Positions 1 to 11,655 of a stretch of DNA of 64,000 nt are shown here, piece by piece. Origin of the DNA: Climacium dendroides (lineage: Eukaryota > Streptophyta > Bryopsida > Hypnales > Climaciaceae); the NCBI GenBank assembly GCA_950106755.1, contig OX467082.1, positions 26,598,001 through 26,662,000 of the forward strand, read 5' to 3'. Below the pieces are notes generated by a model, which saw nothing but the letters and a program-made list of their open reading frames with translations, was not told the DNA's origin and searched no databases. Every line of letters starts with the position of its first letter. Position 1 is the stretch's first letter. Position numbers and translations under genes: made by a program.

Positions 1-2100
1 TATAGAGCTTAGTAGAAGTCGAATTTGAATGACGCATTTGAAACTACATATAATAAATTAAGTCATACAACAAAATGTAACTAAAAGACCATTGGAATGT
101 TGGAATGGTGTACATATGGAATTTGGATTTTTAAAATTCAATTAAAATTTTAAATGATAAAAAAATAAATGATAAAAAATATAGTTATATCAAAATGCTC
201 AACTCTAGTGATAATATAAATAACAAAAACTCAAAATATTTTTCTTAAACTTTGTTTCCAATAGAATGTTTTGTCTATATGAAAAGATTTGATTCAATTT
301 ACTTGGATTATTGATAAGAAGGTTATGAAGCATATTTTGGATAAGAAGGTTATGAAGCATCTTATTTCATAAGCAATTAAAGCATCATTCATAAAAATTA
401 ATGTGTTGACTTCATTTATCAACTCAATTTCCACAATTTTTGAAATAAAGAAGTTCAACATGGTTGGGTTTATTTGCTAAAACAATCTCACCATTGGGAG
501 TTAATACATTTTAATTCCATCTTAGAATTAATAACAATATAGTTTTCATTCTATCTCCTATCCCCTTCTACTTAATAGTTCCTTAAAAAATGAAAAGACA
601 ATTTAAAAAAATAATAATTAATCTTACTTGTCAATTAAATTATCTAACATAATTTTTTAAACTTGAAATCTAATTCAACCAAGTATAATAAACATTTTCT
701 TCTCCTTAAAATGTTTTAAAAATATCTTCTTTACATTTTTTTGTATTTTAGTGCAAGATCTGCATATGGATAGATATGCAATAAAATAATGTTAAAAAAT
801 TTTGCACTTTGCAATAGAAATGGTAGTTGTGAGTGTTTTTTGACATATGAAAGGCCTTTCGGGTTAAATGAAGGATTTAGCACCACCCACCCAAAGTTGT
901 CCATTTGATCTAAAAGCTAAGGGAATCATAACTTTTTGACTTAGGCACTTATTAATAAGTGTTTTTAATTTGTACAAGGACATACATTTCCATACCTTAT
1001 ATCAAGACATATAAAAGATACATCCAAAATTCACTTCATAGAAATTGACCATTTTTTTGAATTGTATGTTTCACAAGCAATTGTTAATTTGGAGTTAAGG
1101 TGGTTGTTTACAAGATTCAAGGAAAAAAGCCTTATTATATGACATATACTAATATTGAAAAGGTGTGAAGAACAAGTCGATTTGCAACGAATGAGAACAT
1201 TCATAAGATCTAGGAATGTGATTTTATACTCAAAATTTTCAATACAAGGGAGATAGTGATGTGACAACGATGCTAGCGAGCCTATGAGCCTTGAGCCTAA
1301 GTATAAGTAGGTACTTTGCACCATATGTTACTCATTATCATAGTTTGTTAAGTACATTTTTGCAAATTTTAGAAGAAAATAAAAGGTCTACCTTATTCTA
1401 AATCACATTGGAATACAAGGAGGTTAAATAAACTAGCAATTCACAAGTCATTGTTTTGATGATTTCTTGAAAGTACACATTCCAAAATAATAATATTTGT
1501 AGTTAAATGAAAAAGAAAAAATTCCTCCTAAATTTGCTTGATAAGTTAGTAGAGTTTTGATTCCTTTGCAAATGAGATCTTTTTTCTAAAAGTAGTTTGA
1601 GAAAGAATTGCACATTATATCATATTAATTATTTACAAGGCAAATTTCAAAAGTAGATGAGGAATCTTGCAAAAGATGTCAAAATTTCATTAATTGTCTA
1701 ATTCTACATTCCTACAAAGGTGTGGAGGTAAATGTGTCCATCTTGTGTCAAATTTTGTGAAACGTCTTGTTTATTTTTAACTTCATCATCACTTTTCCAA
1801 ATTCCCATTGTCCCTTGAATGGACATTCAATACTACAGTGGAGTCTTCTACAATAGGTGATTAATGTTATGCCTAAATAGGAACGGGGTGAACCAACCCC
1901 CTTCTTATCCCCCAAGTCATTCTAGGAGTGTATATAAAAAAAGACCTCCTATTTTATGCTTGATTAATTTATCACCTAAACCTAAACCTTTCTCTATTAA
2001 TTTGGGTTTTTTGATTGCAAATATGAATTCAAAATTTGCAAATTTCATCATGCATGACAAATAAATAAAAAATTCACCATTTTCTATGTCGGGGACAAGC
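1..2100. other. AT-rich intergenic DNA, no gene recognised
   Basis: Strongly AT-rich sequence with only short ORFs (under 100 codons) that resemble no family I know. A small tandem duplication of about 27 bp (motif gataagaaggttatgaagca, twice) lies near 316-362. No tRNA, rRNA or long inverted repeat was seen. Confidence 0.6.
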
Positions 2101-2589
2101 AAGGAGGGCAGACGGTCAGTTCACCTCACGGTCAGTTCACCTGAGCCCTGAGGAGTTGATATCAAAATCACTTTCCCTGCCATTGCTTCGTAAAATGTTG
2201 AGACTTGTCCCTTCTTATTTACAATTTCCAACGCCCAAGAACATAACATTGTTAACTGGGGGGATTTTTCCTTGTCAGAGGAAGGATAATTCCGCCCTTG
2301 ATACTTGAGAGAGCATTAAGTTATAATCCCAGACATCTAATTGGCTTGGCGGAGGAACTTGAATCTACCTTGGTTGGATAGATCATTCACTTTTCCTATT
2401 CATAGCATTGTGTCACACTTATTATAATATTACTTGGTTAGTTCCTTAGCTGGGGGCTCCCCTTTTGGGGCGAGCAAGAGGGACCCCCGGGAACGTTAAT
2501 AATGTTATGAACTTTGTGTAAAACCAGCCTTGCCAAGGTGTAACATATTCCTAACCTATCGAAAAAAACCCAAAGTTCTGCTCTAGCAG

Positions 2590-3640
2590 AACAACTGTAG
2601 CAGATGGATTACACGAAGTTATGGAATGTCCAGGCAGGCAGGCAGGCAGCCCTTCCATTTCCAGTAAGCAAGCAAGCCAGCCTCCAAGTCAACAATTGGG
2701 CCAACCTTCACGTGCACCGAGGTTGCCGAACAACCCACTTTCCACCGAATCCTTTCCGAGACAGACTACCCAAACTGCAAACTGCATATACAGTATTCCC
2801 AACAACTCTTCAACTGTCCAGCAAGCTTAGACGAACGGAAGCTCTTGAATTCGAAAGCACCTGCTTGAATGTCCTCACTGGGCTCCTGGCTACCCTGCTC
2901 TTGACCCTCATTTCTGTCAATCATGTAGACTAGACCTGAAAGCACAAAATGAAAGAATCCGAGTAGCGTCCGCTCTAGCTCCCTAAACCACTTCCACTTC
3001 CAAGAAATCGCCCGCTCATTCTCTGGACGGGTTCTGGTCCGCAATCAGGTCGTAATGCCCGATGATGCGGATTTGCCAGCATAATTCAGTTGGGCATTCC
3101 AACTTCTTCTCGAATGTTCGACATCCTATTTTGTGAATTTCCTGGCAGTATGATAGTTGACGGCGGACAATGTCCGAGATTGCGGGAAGGAATATGCGCC
3201 TCCTCGTTGGGCTTCGGCATCCTTGTTGACGCATTTCTTCCCACCATCCCCTCCTCCTCGGGCGTTGCCCCAGTGCCCTCCACGAACCGCCATCCGTTGC
3301 AGCTCCGATAAGTTACTGAGTGGCTCTGCTCGACTTGAAGGTACCCTGCAAGGCAAAGGCCAGCGGGCAGTGGCCGGATTCCAAAACAAGAGTCCCCCAC
3401 TCCAGTTCGCACCCTGCAAATTCCAGAAAGGTACTGATCTCCACTTCTCCACTTTTCACTAGCCAGGCAGAGCAGGCCCATTGGTTACTATACAGTCCTT
3501 TTTTCACACGCCGCCCCAACTGTGGAAACACGGCGTGCGAGGAGATAAATTTCTCGATCTGTCTCAACTTGACCTCTCCGTCCTCGGCTAGCCGCAAATT
3601 CAACTGAACGGAAGGACTTGGCGGGATTTTGAAGGTTTCG
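2590..3640. other. GC-richer patch without a recognisable gene
   Basis: Base composition rises sharply against the flanks and many overlapping ORFs of 60-131 codons appear on both strands (for example 3086-3481 on the minus strand and 2604-2933 on the plus strand). None shows a known motif, and no frame stands out as coding. A (GGCA)n run lies at about 2633-2650. It may be a gene remnant, a promoter/5' leader or a non-coding transcript; I cannot decide. Confidence 0.35.
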
Positions 3641-5032
3641 AATTTGATCTTCCGCCACAGTAGATTACAAACCTATTGTGTTTTATTGTGTTTTGTAAAG
3701 TACGTGAAAAAAAAGGAAAAACAAACAAACAAGTACCGTATAAGGTAGTAGCATGCATAACTGTGAATTTAAGGGGTTTGGATCTGTATTAGATAACCGA
3801 TGAGCTGCGCTAGCAACAAATAGGTTATTGTACATAACCGGTTGTACATTTTTCAATCATAACCTTTAATCTTCATGATCTAAGGGTGTAGAAAGCAAGT
3901 TGAAAGGAGAGAAGGTTATGAGTTGCAACTTGTAATGGCAATGGTGACGGATTGCCAATGGATGGTGCCACAATAGCATTGAAAAGTCAATAACCGGTTA
4001 TGATGTTTACTAATACACATCCAACAAATTAGTGGACCCTACTAGCAAGAGAAAAAGAATTCATGTGCACTTTTACATGTATTATTTGAATAATGTGAGA
4101 ATAAATTGTGAATTTTTAAAGAGCCAACTATACATGCACCTAATATCAACACTAAGGTCAGATATTCAGATATACACATTCTTGTAATCACATCTATTCA
4201 CTTCCCCAAGATTTTAGAGGTGACGATTACAAGTACAATGACGGTTGTCAGTGTTGCTACCTTATTGTGTGTTCTCCCCATCCCTTATAACTACTACAAC
4301 ATCAAATATCTTTTGTTGTGATATTAAAGTTTTTCTTGGAGCAAAATGTTAGACATTACTAGTGTCTCTTTTTGATACTAGAAAATTTGATGGTCCACAA
4401 TGGGTTTTAACATTCATTCCCAACTTCTTTTTGCTCGAAAAGTTTGGAGATTGGTTTTGTAGTTGTAGGTGCGTTTTGCACCGGTGTTTTGAGCATTTTA
4501 TTGCCCCACACATTATTGTTGTGCGAGGCAATCAATTCCCATGACCACTCACAACTCTTGCAAACCCTATCACATTTGCACATAAAGCACTTGCAAAAGA
4601 CATTTAACCTTGGCTTGGTGATGTATGTAAAGTGGCCATTCTTTGATAGATTTGGTATGCTAGTAATCGACTTTATTTTTACTCTATTTTATAAAATAAC
4701 AATGATTGTCATAGATAGTTGGCAACATTATTTTTAAATTTATTTTATTGAATAAAGTATAATAGTAATCATTATTGATAATTAATTGTCATTTTGTTGA
4801 GAGGTATGTTTTAGTTACATATGCTTTGAAACGAGGATTAGCCAATGATATGGATTTTAAAAGGTGGTTTGTTTTTTCATGGAGAAAAGAACATTACAAT
4901 AAGTCAATAACTAATTCACCTTGAATCACAATGTCCGATGGCTATCAATGGTTCAAAATCCAAGAACAAAGTGTTCAAAAATCAAGATTTATAGTATACT
5001 AATGCATCTTAGCCCTTATTTTTAAGGGCCTT

Positions 5033-5165
5033 GTCAAATTAAGCTAAATTTAGTTAAATTTAGTCACATTAAGTGACTTTTGAAGCTAGTTGCTTTTGGC
5101 TTTAGCAACTAGCTTCAAAAGCTACTTATTTGGTCAAATTTAACTAAATTCAGTTTAATTCAATA
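5033..5165. repeat. Foldback (long inverted repeat, hairpin)
   Basis: An 18-bp perfect inverted repeat (5077-5094 with 5104-5121, 9-bp loop) is the core of a longer, imperfect palindrome. Both arms continue outward through related AT-rich sequence (tttagttaaattt on the left, aaatttaactaaa on the right). It looks like a small foldback MITE or a hairpin-forming transcript. No protein is encoded. Confidence 0.75.
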
Positions 5166-5298
5166 TAACATGTATAATCTTCTAATTAACCTTGTATTCA
5201 ACTACATGTACTCTTCTACCCCAATGTATTTTAAATACCCGGATTTGATAGCTTTCGCGAAAGTCAGACCAAGTAAACTTTGTATTAGCTAGCAGGAA

Positions 5299-5351
5299 TA
5301 GGGCCAGTAGTGACATGTAAATTGCTAAAGATGTCACTACCAACTGGCCCT
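5299..5351. repeat. Short hairpin, GC-richer arms
   Basis: The arm gggccagtagtgacat (5295-5312 region) is followed about 15 nt later by atgtcactaccaactggccc, its complement apart from a 4-nt bulge. The size fits a small foldback or a stem of the miRNA-precursor kind, but nothing else supports an RNA gene. Confidence 0.45.
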
Positions 5352-6832
5352 CTTCAGGCTTGTTTTTTTCTCTAATGAGACTTTTTTCTTTTTTTTCTTT
5401 GAAATTTTCACACAATGTGCTTAAAGAATAGCTTTAAGACTCAACAATTTTCATAATTTTTGACTACATGGTTAAAACATTATTGTATAATATGTAGTTT
5501 TTAGTGATTGGCGGGCAACTTGGGCAACAAAAAAAACTTCTTTAAATATAATTTTTAAAATTGTTTCCCTAAATTTATATACACGTGGAAAGCTTTGAAT
5601 CATCTCATTTTGACTAATGAAATAAAAGTTATGAGGAGTTAATTTGTGGGAGTTGTAAGTAGTTATGGAATCTCTAGTTTGAGATAAACTTTGAAGTCCC
5701 TTATTTAACTCAATTTTTAATATTTTGAAAAAAATAAAAACATAGGATGTAGATTGTTTATTACAATGTTACAACCATTTTTATGGGATTGTCATTTTTC
5801 AATTTCATAAATAAATTTTTAACAATTCAGTATTTTGAATCATTCTCTACGTCTTTCTACTTACTTTTTTTTCCTATATGTTGTACAATTCCAAACCATT
5901 TGAAAATTTTTAAGCATGTAGCCAACTTGCCTTGAAGAGTGAATCCAAAGAACAACCATCATTTTGAACATTTTTTCATACCTTATGAAGTGTGTCTGCC
6001 TAGTATTTTGGAGGGCCAAAAAAAAGATTTTTGTTACTTCAAACATTGATATATTGCAATCTATACATTGGGAATTTCTGAAATTTTTTCCACATCTTCT
6101 CAAACCAGTGTACTACAAGAGCTTATAGTTACATGTGTCCAAATTTATTTATTTTTCTAAAATTTAGTACTTATACTAAAAATGGACAGTTTTGGAGCGC
6201 TTTTGGTGAAAATATAGTCAAAAACCTTTAGGGGTTAAAGAAACCCAACTGAAATTCCAAACCTAAACCCGAGGCTAAGCCGAAGCTAGCCGGGAGATTT
6301 AGGCCAAACCCAGCGAGGGAGATCGTGCTCAGAATGGGAGCAGTCGTGGGACACAGTTCTAAGTTTTGCAACAACGTTTCCTGATTGGAGGCGATGAGAA
6401 GGGAGCTCAAACCTTTCCTTGAAATAGCAACCCAATAGCGCAGCCAGCCAGCCAGCCAAGTGAGCCAACCTGAAAGAATGATGCCATCTTCAAAGTATTC
6501 AACACAGAACACATTCCAATCAATACGTAACCATCTGCAAATGGAAATTCTCGACACGGCTTCCAACAACCGCGGCGTTCATCTCAATGAAACTTACCCA
6601 CATTTCCAGTTCCGGCCATTCGAAAACGCAGCGTTTTCCAATTCCATTTCCATTTCTCTCTCAACTCGATCTGTGTAGTGTTTTGAGACTGTGAGACCCA
6701 GGTGCCTTTCCAGTTATAGATCAATGCAGGCCTTGACGCCTTGTCCCCCAAGGGTCAGAGCTTGTCAGAGGTCTGGTGAAGGTGTGGTGAAGGTCTGTGA
6801 TGGGGGTTCTGTGGTATGTCAGATTTCTAGCA

Positions 6833-6839
6833 TATAAAA
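6833..6839 (+). promoter_or_regulatory. Putative TATA box of the annexin gene
   Basis: A tataaaa sequence lies about 490 bp before the chosen annexin ATG (7331). If used, transcription would start near 6865 and give a 5' leader of about 465 nt. That leader carries a short upstream ORF beginning at about 7112 and an in-frame upstream ATG at 7175. A (TGCC)n run at about 6981-7004 would also lie in the leader. Position-based inference only. Confidence 0.4.
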
Positions 6840-7330
6840 CGTCGCTTTTGCAACAGGAAAGGACTGTTAGTGAGTTCTGTGTGACTCACCCTTAGCTTCC
6901 TTAGGACCGAATCCACATTATTGACCGTTCTTCTTGTTCTTCGTCGTCGTCGGCCCTGTTTGTCTGTCTGCCTATCTGTCTCCCTGCCTGCCTGCCTGCC
7001 TGCGTGGTGTTCGGAATTCTATTTTGAGACTTGAATCCAAGTGCTTGTTGTTTACTTGGTTTGTAAACCAGCGCTGTGAAATTAATTGTCTATGTGTGGT
7101 CTCTCCGCCATTATGAGCCGCGAGAATGAGAATATGGTGGATGTGTGTGTGAGCTAGATCTAACGATTTGAAGAATGCATGCTCTTAAAAGGTGCCCACA
7201 TGCAAAGGGAAAAATAGTGGTTTCTCATTCAGGCAGATGTACTCGCTCTCTGGACTTGATCGGTACGACTAAGAGTGTCGAAGGAGCAGGGAAAGGCAAC
7301 TGGAGGCGTGGGTTGAATTTGCAACAGAAA

Positions 7331-10300
7331 ATGGGGACGGCGGATCTGCCACCGAGTTCCAACTTGCAAGAGGAGCACAAAGAGCTTCGGAACGCTCTTC
7401 GAGGTAAATGATGCAAATTTTGATTTATAAGCTTGAGAAAACTGGACGTCGTGATCTGTTCAGTTCAAAAACTTTGAAGGTTTTGGACAATGTTGGTTAG
7501 AATGTGGTGATTGAAGGTTCCCGATGCTACTATTTTTGTTTCCTATGCTTGAGAAGACTTTTGATTCTTGCAATCAGTTTTATGACTGCTTTGAACTCAA
7601 TCGTTTGTGATTGTTTTGAATGTGGTGATTGGAGGTTTAGATGCTACAATTCTGGTCCCTAATCACCGTTCTTTCAGTAGTTGTGATTGCTTTCAACACT
7701 AGCCGGAAATGTTTTTGACAATGTTGGTTAAAATGTGGTGATTGAAGCTCTGAGATGCAACAACTTTGACTCCTTACCGGTTGTGAGAAAGGCGCCTTTC
7801 TCATAACTCAAAGTTGTGAGAAAACCGCCTTTATCACAACCAGTTATGTGATTACTGTGAACGCAAACCAGGAATGTTTTTGACAATCTGGTGATTGAAC
7901 TCATTGAGGTTTGGGATGCAGCAACCATGATTATTCCTAACATTGAGAAAACTGTTATTCTTTCAATGCGTTCTGTGATTGCTGTGAACACAAACCAGTA
8001 CATAAATGTTTTTGACAATGCTAGTTTGAGAGTTTGGGATGCAACAACCATGATTCCAAACCTTTCGAAAACTATCTTTCCTTCAATCAGTTACGTGACT
8101 GCTGTGAACACAAACCAGGAATGTTTTTGGCAATGTCGGTTCCAATGTGGTGATAGAAGATTCGGGACGCAACTACCATGATTATGGGAAATTTCGGTAA
8201 AATGGCGGTATTCCACAAGCCATTTTTCCATTCATTTCCTTCTTTAGCTCTAAAGTCTAGGACCGGTACAGATTTCAGACCGCACGGTCTAAATGAAAGA
8301 GTGTAAAGTTTGTGGAATACCGTCATTTTAACGAAATTTTGGTTGATTCCAAACCTTTCCGAAAACTGTCTTTCCTATAATCAGTTAGGTGAGTGCTGTG
8401 AATACGTTCAAACCAGTTAGGAACGTTTTTGACAATGGTGGTTCCAGTATGGTGATTGAACGTTTGGGATGCAACAACTGACTTTTCGAAAACTGTGCCT
8501 TTCTTACAGCCAGATACGTGATATTCCTTCGACCCCAAACCAGGACCATGGTTGTGTTTTTGACAAGCTTGAATTGGTTTTTGCTTTGCAGGTCTGACAT
8601 GCAACGAGAAGAAAGTGATCGAGATTCTGGGCCGCAGGACCAAAGCCCAGCGCGAAAGCATCTCCCAGCGCTACAAGCTGGTGTTCGGGGAGAGTTTGCA
8701 GAAGCGTGTGAAGTCGGCCATGAGCAACAAGCTGTTGGCGAGGAGCGTGTCTTTGTGGCTGATGGAGCCTCCGGAGAGAGATGCGGTGCTGTTGTGCGAG
8801 GCTTTAAAAGAAGTAACCCCGAAGAAGGACCGTGTCGTGATTGGGATTCTGTGTTCGAGGACGTCGGCGCAAATCTACCAAATCAAGCAAGCCTTTTACA
8901 CGCTGTTCAATCAGACGTTGGAGAATCATGTGGATGGGTCGGCATTCGACTTCAGCGAGCTCCAAGCCAAGGTCCGTCCGTGCATCGTGGAGGAGGAGGG
9001 GACTCTTTTGGGTTTTTTTCTGTTTCCCAGGCTTTCCATTGTCAGTAGTGCAACTTTTTGAAAAAACATCATGGCATTACAGCAGCCTTGGGATGCCATC
9101 GTTTGGGTAACTTTTTGAAGAAGCATCATACCGTTACATTTATTTGATTCTGTAAAAACATCATAACATTATCAAGCAACAGCTAGCCTTGGGATGTCAT
9201 CATTGGTACGATTCTGTAGAGGTATCATAACTTTGTTAAGCAACAGCCTTGGGGATGTCATCCAACTTTTTGAGGTCTTTCAACACCTCTGACATTGGAG
9301 GTGCACCATCTTGAACTCATCTCATTTGAGGTATCAATAGCTAAAAAGAAGAAGAGAGGCTTTTGTTGTTGTCCATGCATGCTCTCTACAGTGAATGCTA
9401 GACTAATCTTTGCCCCTTTTTGGTTGCCATTTACATTGGAATTTTTTTTCTCTCAGAATTGCTATAAACTCTGTTTCGATTCTTTGAGATTGAAATTCAA
9501 ACTATCTCATTGGGTGCAGAGCAAATGGGCGTTTTGGCGAACTTCGAGTGAGCCGAAGACGAAGGACCCTCCAAAGAGAGCATTTGGAATCACTAAGGTA
9601 AGTTTCTCTCAATCCTTAATTAGTATTAAAACATGATCAAGTGATGTGCTTCTGTGGGATCATCAAGGTGCTCATTTAAAATACCTACATGTGTGTTTCT
9701 TACTAATAGCCTTGCCATTAGAAGTGAAGTTCTGTACAACCATGAAATATGAGGCAATTTTAGTTGAGTGTTGTATTAGTATAGGCAAGGAAGCTAGTCT
9801 TGGATTTCTCTTTGTCTCGAATTCTTTGATGTTGGTGAGACTTGGGTGATACTAGTCCAACTCTAGTTTATTGTTTGGAGCCCCAAGTATACGTCATCCT
9901 GTAGAACTGGTAAGGCAAGTACATCTAATTGCAAGTCATTTCAGTGGAAGTTACACCAGCAATTTCTTGCCTAGAATTTTCAATCTCTGTCAATTTTGGA
10001 TACACCTATTTTCAGCACTTCCAATTTCATAGTTTATTCGTACATTATTCATGCAACTGTCCTAAAACTACAGTTTAATAATAGGAACCATGTTCAAGTG
10101 CTTTTGAACATTTGGACGATTTTAGTCGTTGGTGAACTGATTTGGTGCTGAAATGTTGGCAGCTCTTGTTAGCACTGGCTAGAGGAAGCCGACCTGTGAA
10201 CTCAACAATTGATCGACATATTGCTTTAACAGATGCACACCAACTCAACAAAGTGTGCATTGGAAAACTTGGCAATGAGGAGACCTTGGTTCGCATTTTC

Positions 10301-11444
10301 AGCACCAGGAGTTCATATCAGTTGACGGCCACCATGAACTATTACCAACAACACTATGGTCATGACTTTGAAAAGGTTAGCCCTTTCGCTTGTTGGCACT
10401 TAGGACCGTTTCTAAGCTCTTGATCTAAGCCAGAGCACTCACAATTTTCGGTTTTCTTGGTTTGGTCCTCAACGTAGAGAGCCCGAAGAGCTACCATAAG
10501 GTGCTTCCGAGTTCTACATTTTCAAACACGGAAGTGTAATTTCCTCGTGGGATTTAATAGTGTTGCACCCGTTTTGGATAAGACTTATGGCCAATTTATT
10601 CAAAAATGTAGATTTATCCACCCTATATGTCCATTCAAATTATTTCTTGCTTCTGTTAGTGAAGGGCCTGCATCCTTACGTTCAAAGTTTGTGCTCACCT
10701 GTGCAGCCTCTGAGTAAGAAAGATGCTGGAGAGTTTCTACAAGCTCTTCGATCTGTTGTGCGCTGCCTCCGTCAGCCTTCCAAATTCTATGCTGAGGTAC
10801 GATTTATTTACACTCAACTCTCACTACCTCAAGAGTCAAATGCTCTACAATTGCACATTTCATGAGAATCTGTTGCATTTGTGTACACATCTGATAAGAC
10901 AATGTCCACATCTCAAGTTTTGAGTGCATTTAGCAGCCCATTTGACTCTTGAGGTAGTGTGAGTTGAGTATACTCTTGGCATGGACTCTGGATGTAGTTG
11001 AGTAAATGGCTTTCAGACATATGAAAAAAAACTCGGGCCGAATAATCTTGTAATTGAAAATGAATCCAACTTGTGTGTGTTTAGGAGCTTTCGACCGCCT
11101 TATCCGGATCTGGATCCACAGACGACGAGACTCTAATTGGAATAATCACCACCCGAGCTGAGGTGGATTTGCAAATCATCAAGTTGGAGTTTCAGAACGA
11201 GTGCAAGAAATCCCTGGAAGAAGCCATCAGCACCGAAACCTCCGGCACCTTCCGTCAGTTTCTGCTGGCAGTGATCAACCAGGGCGACAAGCTTCCCAGT
11301 CCCCGAACTACGCCGGCTTCCAGTGATTACATGAGCACCCACACTTCCAACGGCTCACGACAACATGTCTCAGACAGCTCCCAAAACGGATCGGCCTCCT
11401 ACTTCAGTGGCAGTGGGGGATCCAACAGCCAGAATTCATTTTGA
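7331..11444 (+). CDS. Annexin, six exons, with Ser-rich C-terminal tail
   Basis: Annexins bind acidic membrane phospholipids, usually through Ca2+. Exons: 7331-7403, 8592-8971, 9520-9597, 10163-10375, 10707-10796, 11085-11444; all junctions are GT-AG and in frame, giving 397 aa. Four annexin repeats can be followed: repeat 1 has NEKKVIEILGRRTKAQR and LWLMEPPERDA, repeat 2 has RVVIGILCSRTSAQI, repeat 3 has NEETLVRIFSTRSSYQL, repeat 4 has DDETLIGIITTRAEVDL and ETSGTFRQFLLAVI. Canonical GxGT calcium loops are degenerate (GLTC in repeat 1, GSGST in repeat 4). Oddities: exon 3 supplies 26 residues (152-177) where other annexins have the short xTSGD segment, and residues about 344-397 form a Ser/Asn/Gly-rich tail beyond the usual length of about 315 aa. 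The start at 7331 matches family length; an in-frame ATG at 7175 would add 52 basic residues. Confidence 0.88.
7497..8540. repeat. Degenerate minisatellite in annexin intron 1
   Basis: About seven diverged copies of a unit of roughly 120-150 bp follow each other. Each contains gtggtgattgaa, a ttgggatgcaacaac segment, aaactgt near ctttc, and gctgtgaacacaaaccagg with gtttttgacaatg. Copies begin near 7497, 7620, 7733, 7889, 8020, 8147 and 8452. A hairpin mobile element (8184-8344) interrupts one copy. Confidence 0.75.
8184..8344. mobile_element. About 160-bp hairpin MITE, copy 1
   Basis: Terminal inverted repeats of about 29 bp (aaatttcggtaaaatggcgg... at 8189 and its complement ending at 8340) enclose a centre with further palindromes (accggtacag, cagaccgcacggtct). 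The flanks 8180-8183 and 8345-8348 are both gatt. The flanking minisatellite unit reads on across the insertion (accatgatt, then gattccaaacc), so this is an insertion with a 4-bp target duplication. It is related to 19555-19713. Confidence 0.8.
9050..9270. repeat. Degenerate tandem repeat in annexin intron 2
   Basis: About three to four copies of a roughly 65-70-bp unit: a segment like aactttttgaagaagcatcata, then cagccttgggatg and ccatcg or tcatc. It starts just after exon 2 and has no coding signal. Confidence 0.6.
10809..10972. repeat. 34-bp terminal inverted repeats in annexin intron 5
   Basis: 10809-10842 and 10939-10972 are inverted copies with two mismatches (motif ctcttgaggtagtg in the right arm). 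The pair encloses about 96 bp and lies 13 bp after the exon-5 donor. The intron could fold into a long stem-loop there. It may be a small MITE; a target duplication was not clear. Confidence 0.8.
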
Positions 11445-11610
11445 GGTAGGGACTCCCGGAACCAATGCATTTGGGGTTGAACATGAGGTACCCGACACCA
11501 AATTCGGACACTTACACTTTAATAAGCATTGAGGATTAAAGAGTACCTATTATTTGATTGAAGAATTCTCTTTTTCTGATTCTTGTCAGCAATTCCGTTA
11601 CAAGGAACGT

Positions 11611-11655
11611 CAATTTCGTTAAATTGGCGACATTCCACACAAGCCAAAACTTGTG
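11611..11655. mobile_element. Decayed end of the ~160-bp hairpin MITE
   Basis: The sequence caatttcgttaaattggcg followed by acattccacacaagcc matches the left end of the copy at 8184 over about 40 positions with several mismatches. The remainder of the element is no longer clear. Confidence 0.5.

Larger units (their letters stand above)
3641..6220. other. AT-rich intergenic DNA with hairpins
   Basis: No gene recognised. The stretch holds two foldback sequences (about 5033-5165 and 5299-5351), listed separately. A solo right end resembling the TTAA-type elements (ccttta, then GGGG, then TTAA) ends at 6238. Confidence 0.55.

Noticed and set aside
3086..3481. 131-codon minus-strand ORF in the GC-richer patch
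   Set aside because: No family motif, overlaps several equally long ORFs on both strands; GC-rich DNA gives long chance ORFs.
8518..9048. 176-codon ORF over annexin exon 2
   Set aside because: Alternative frame of the annexin exon, which reads convincingly in the other frame with correct splice sites.
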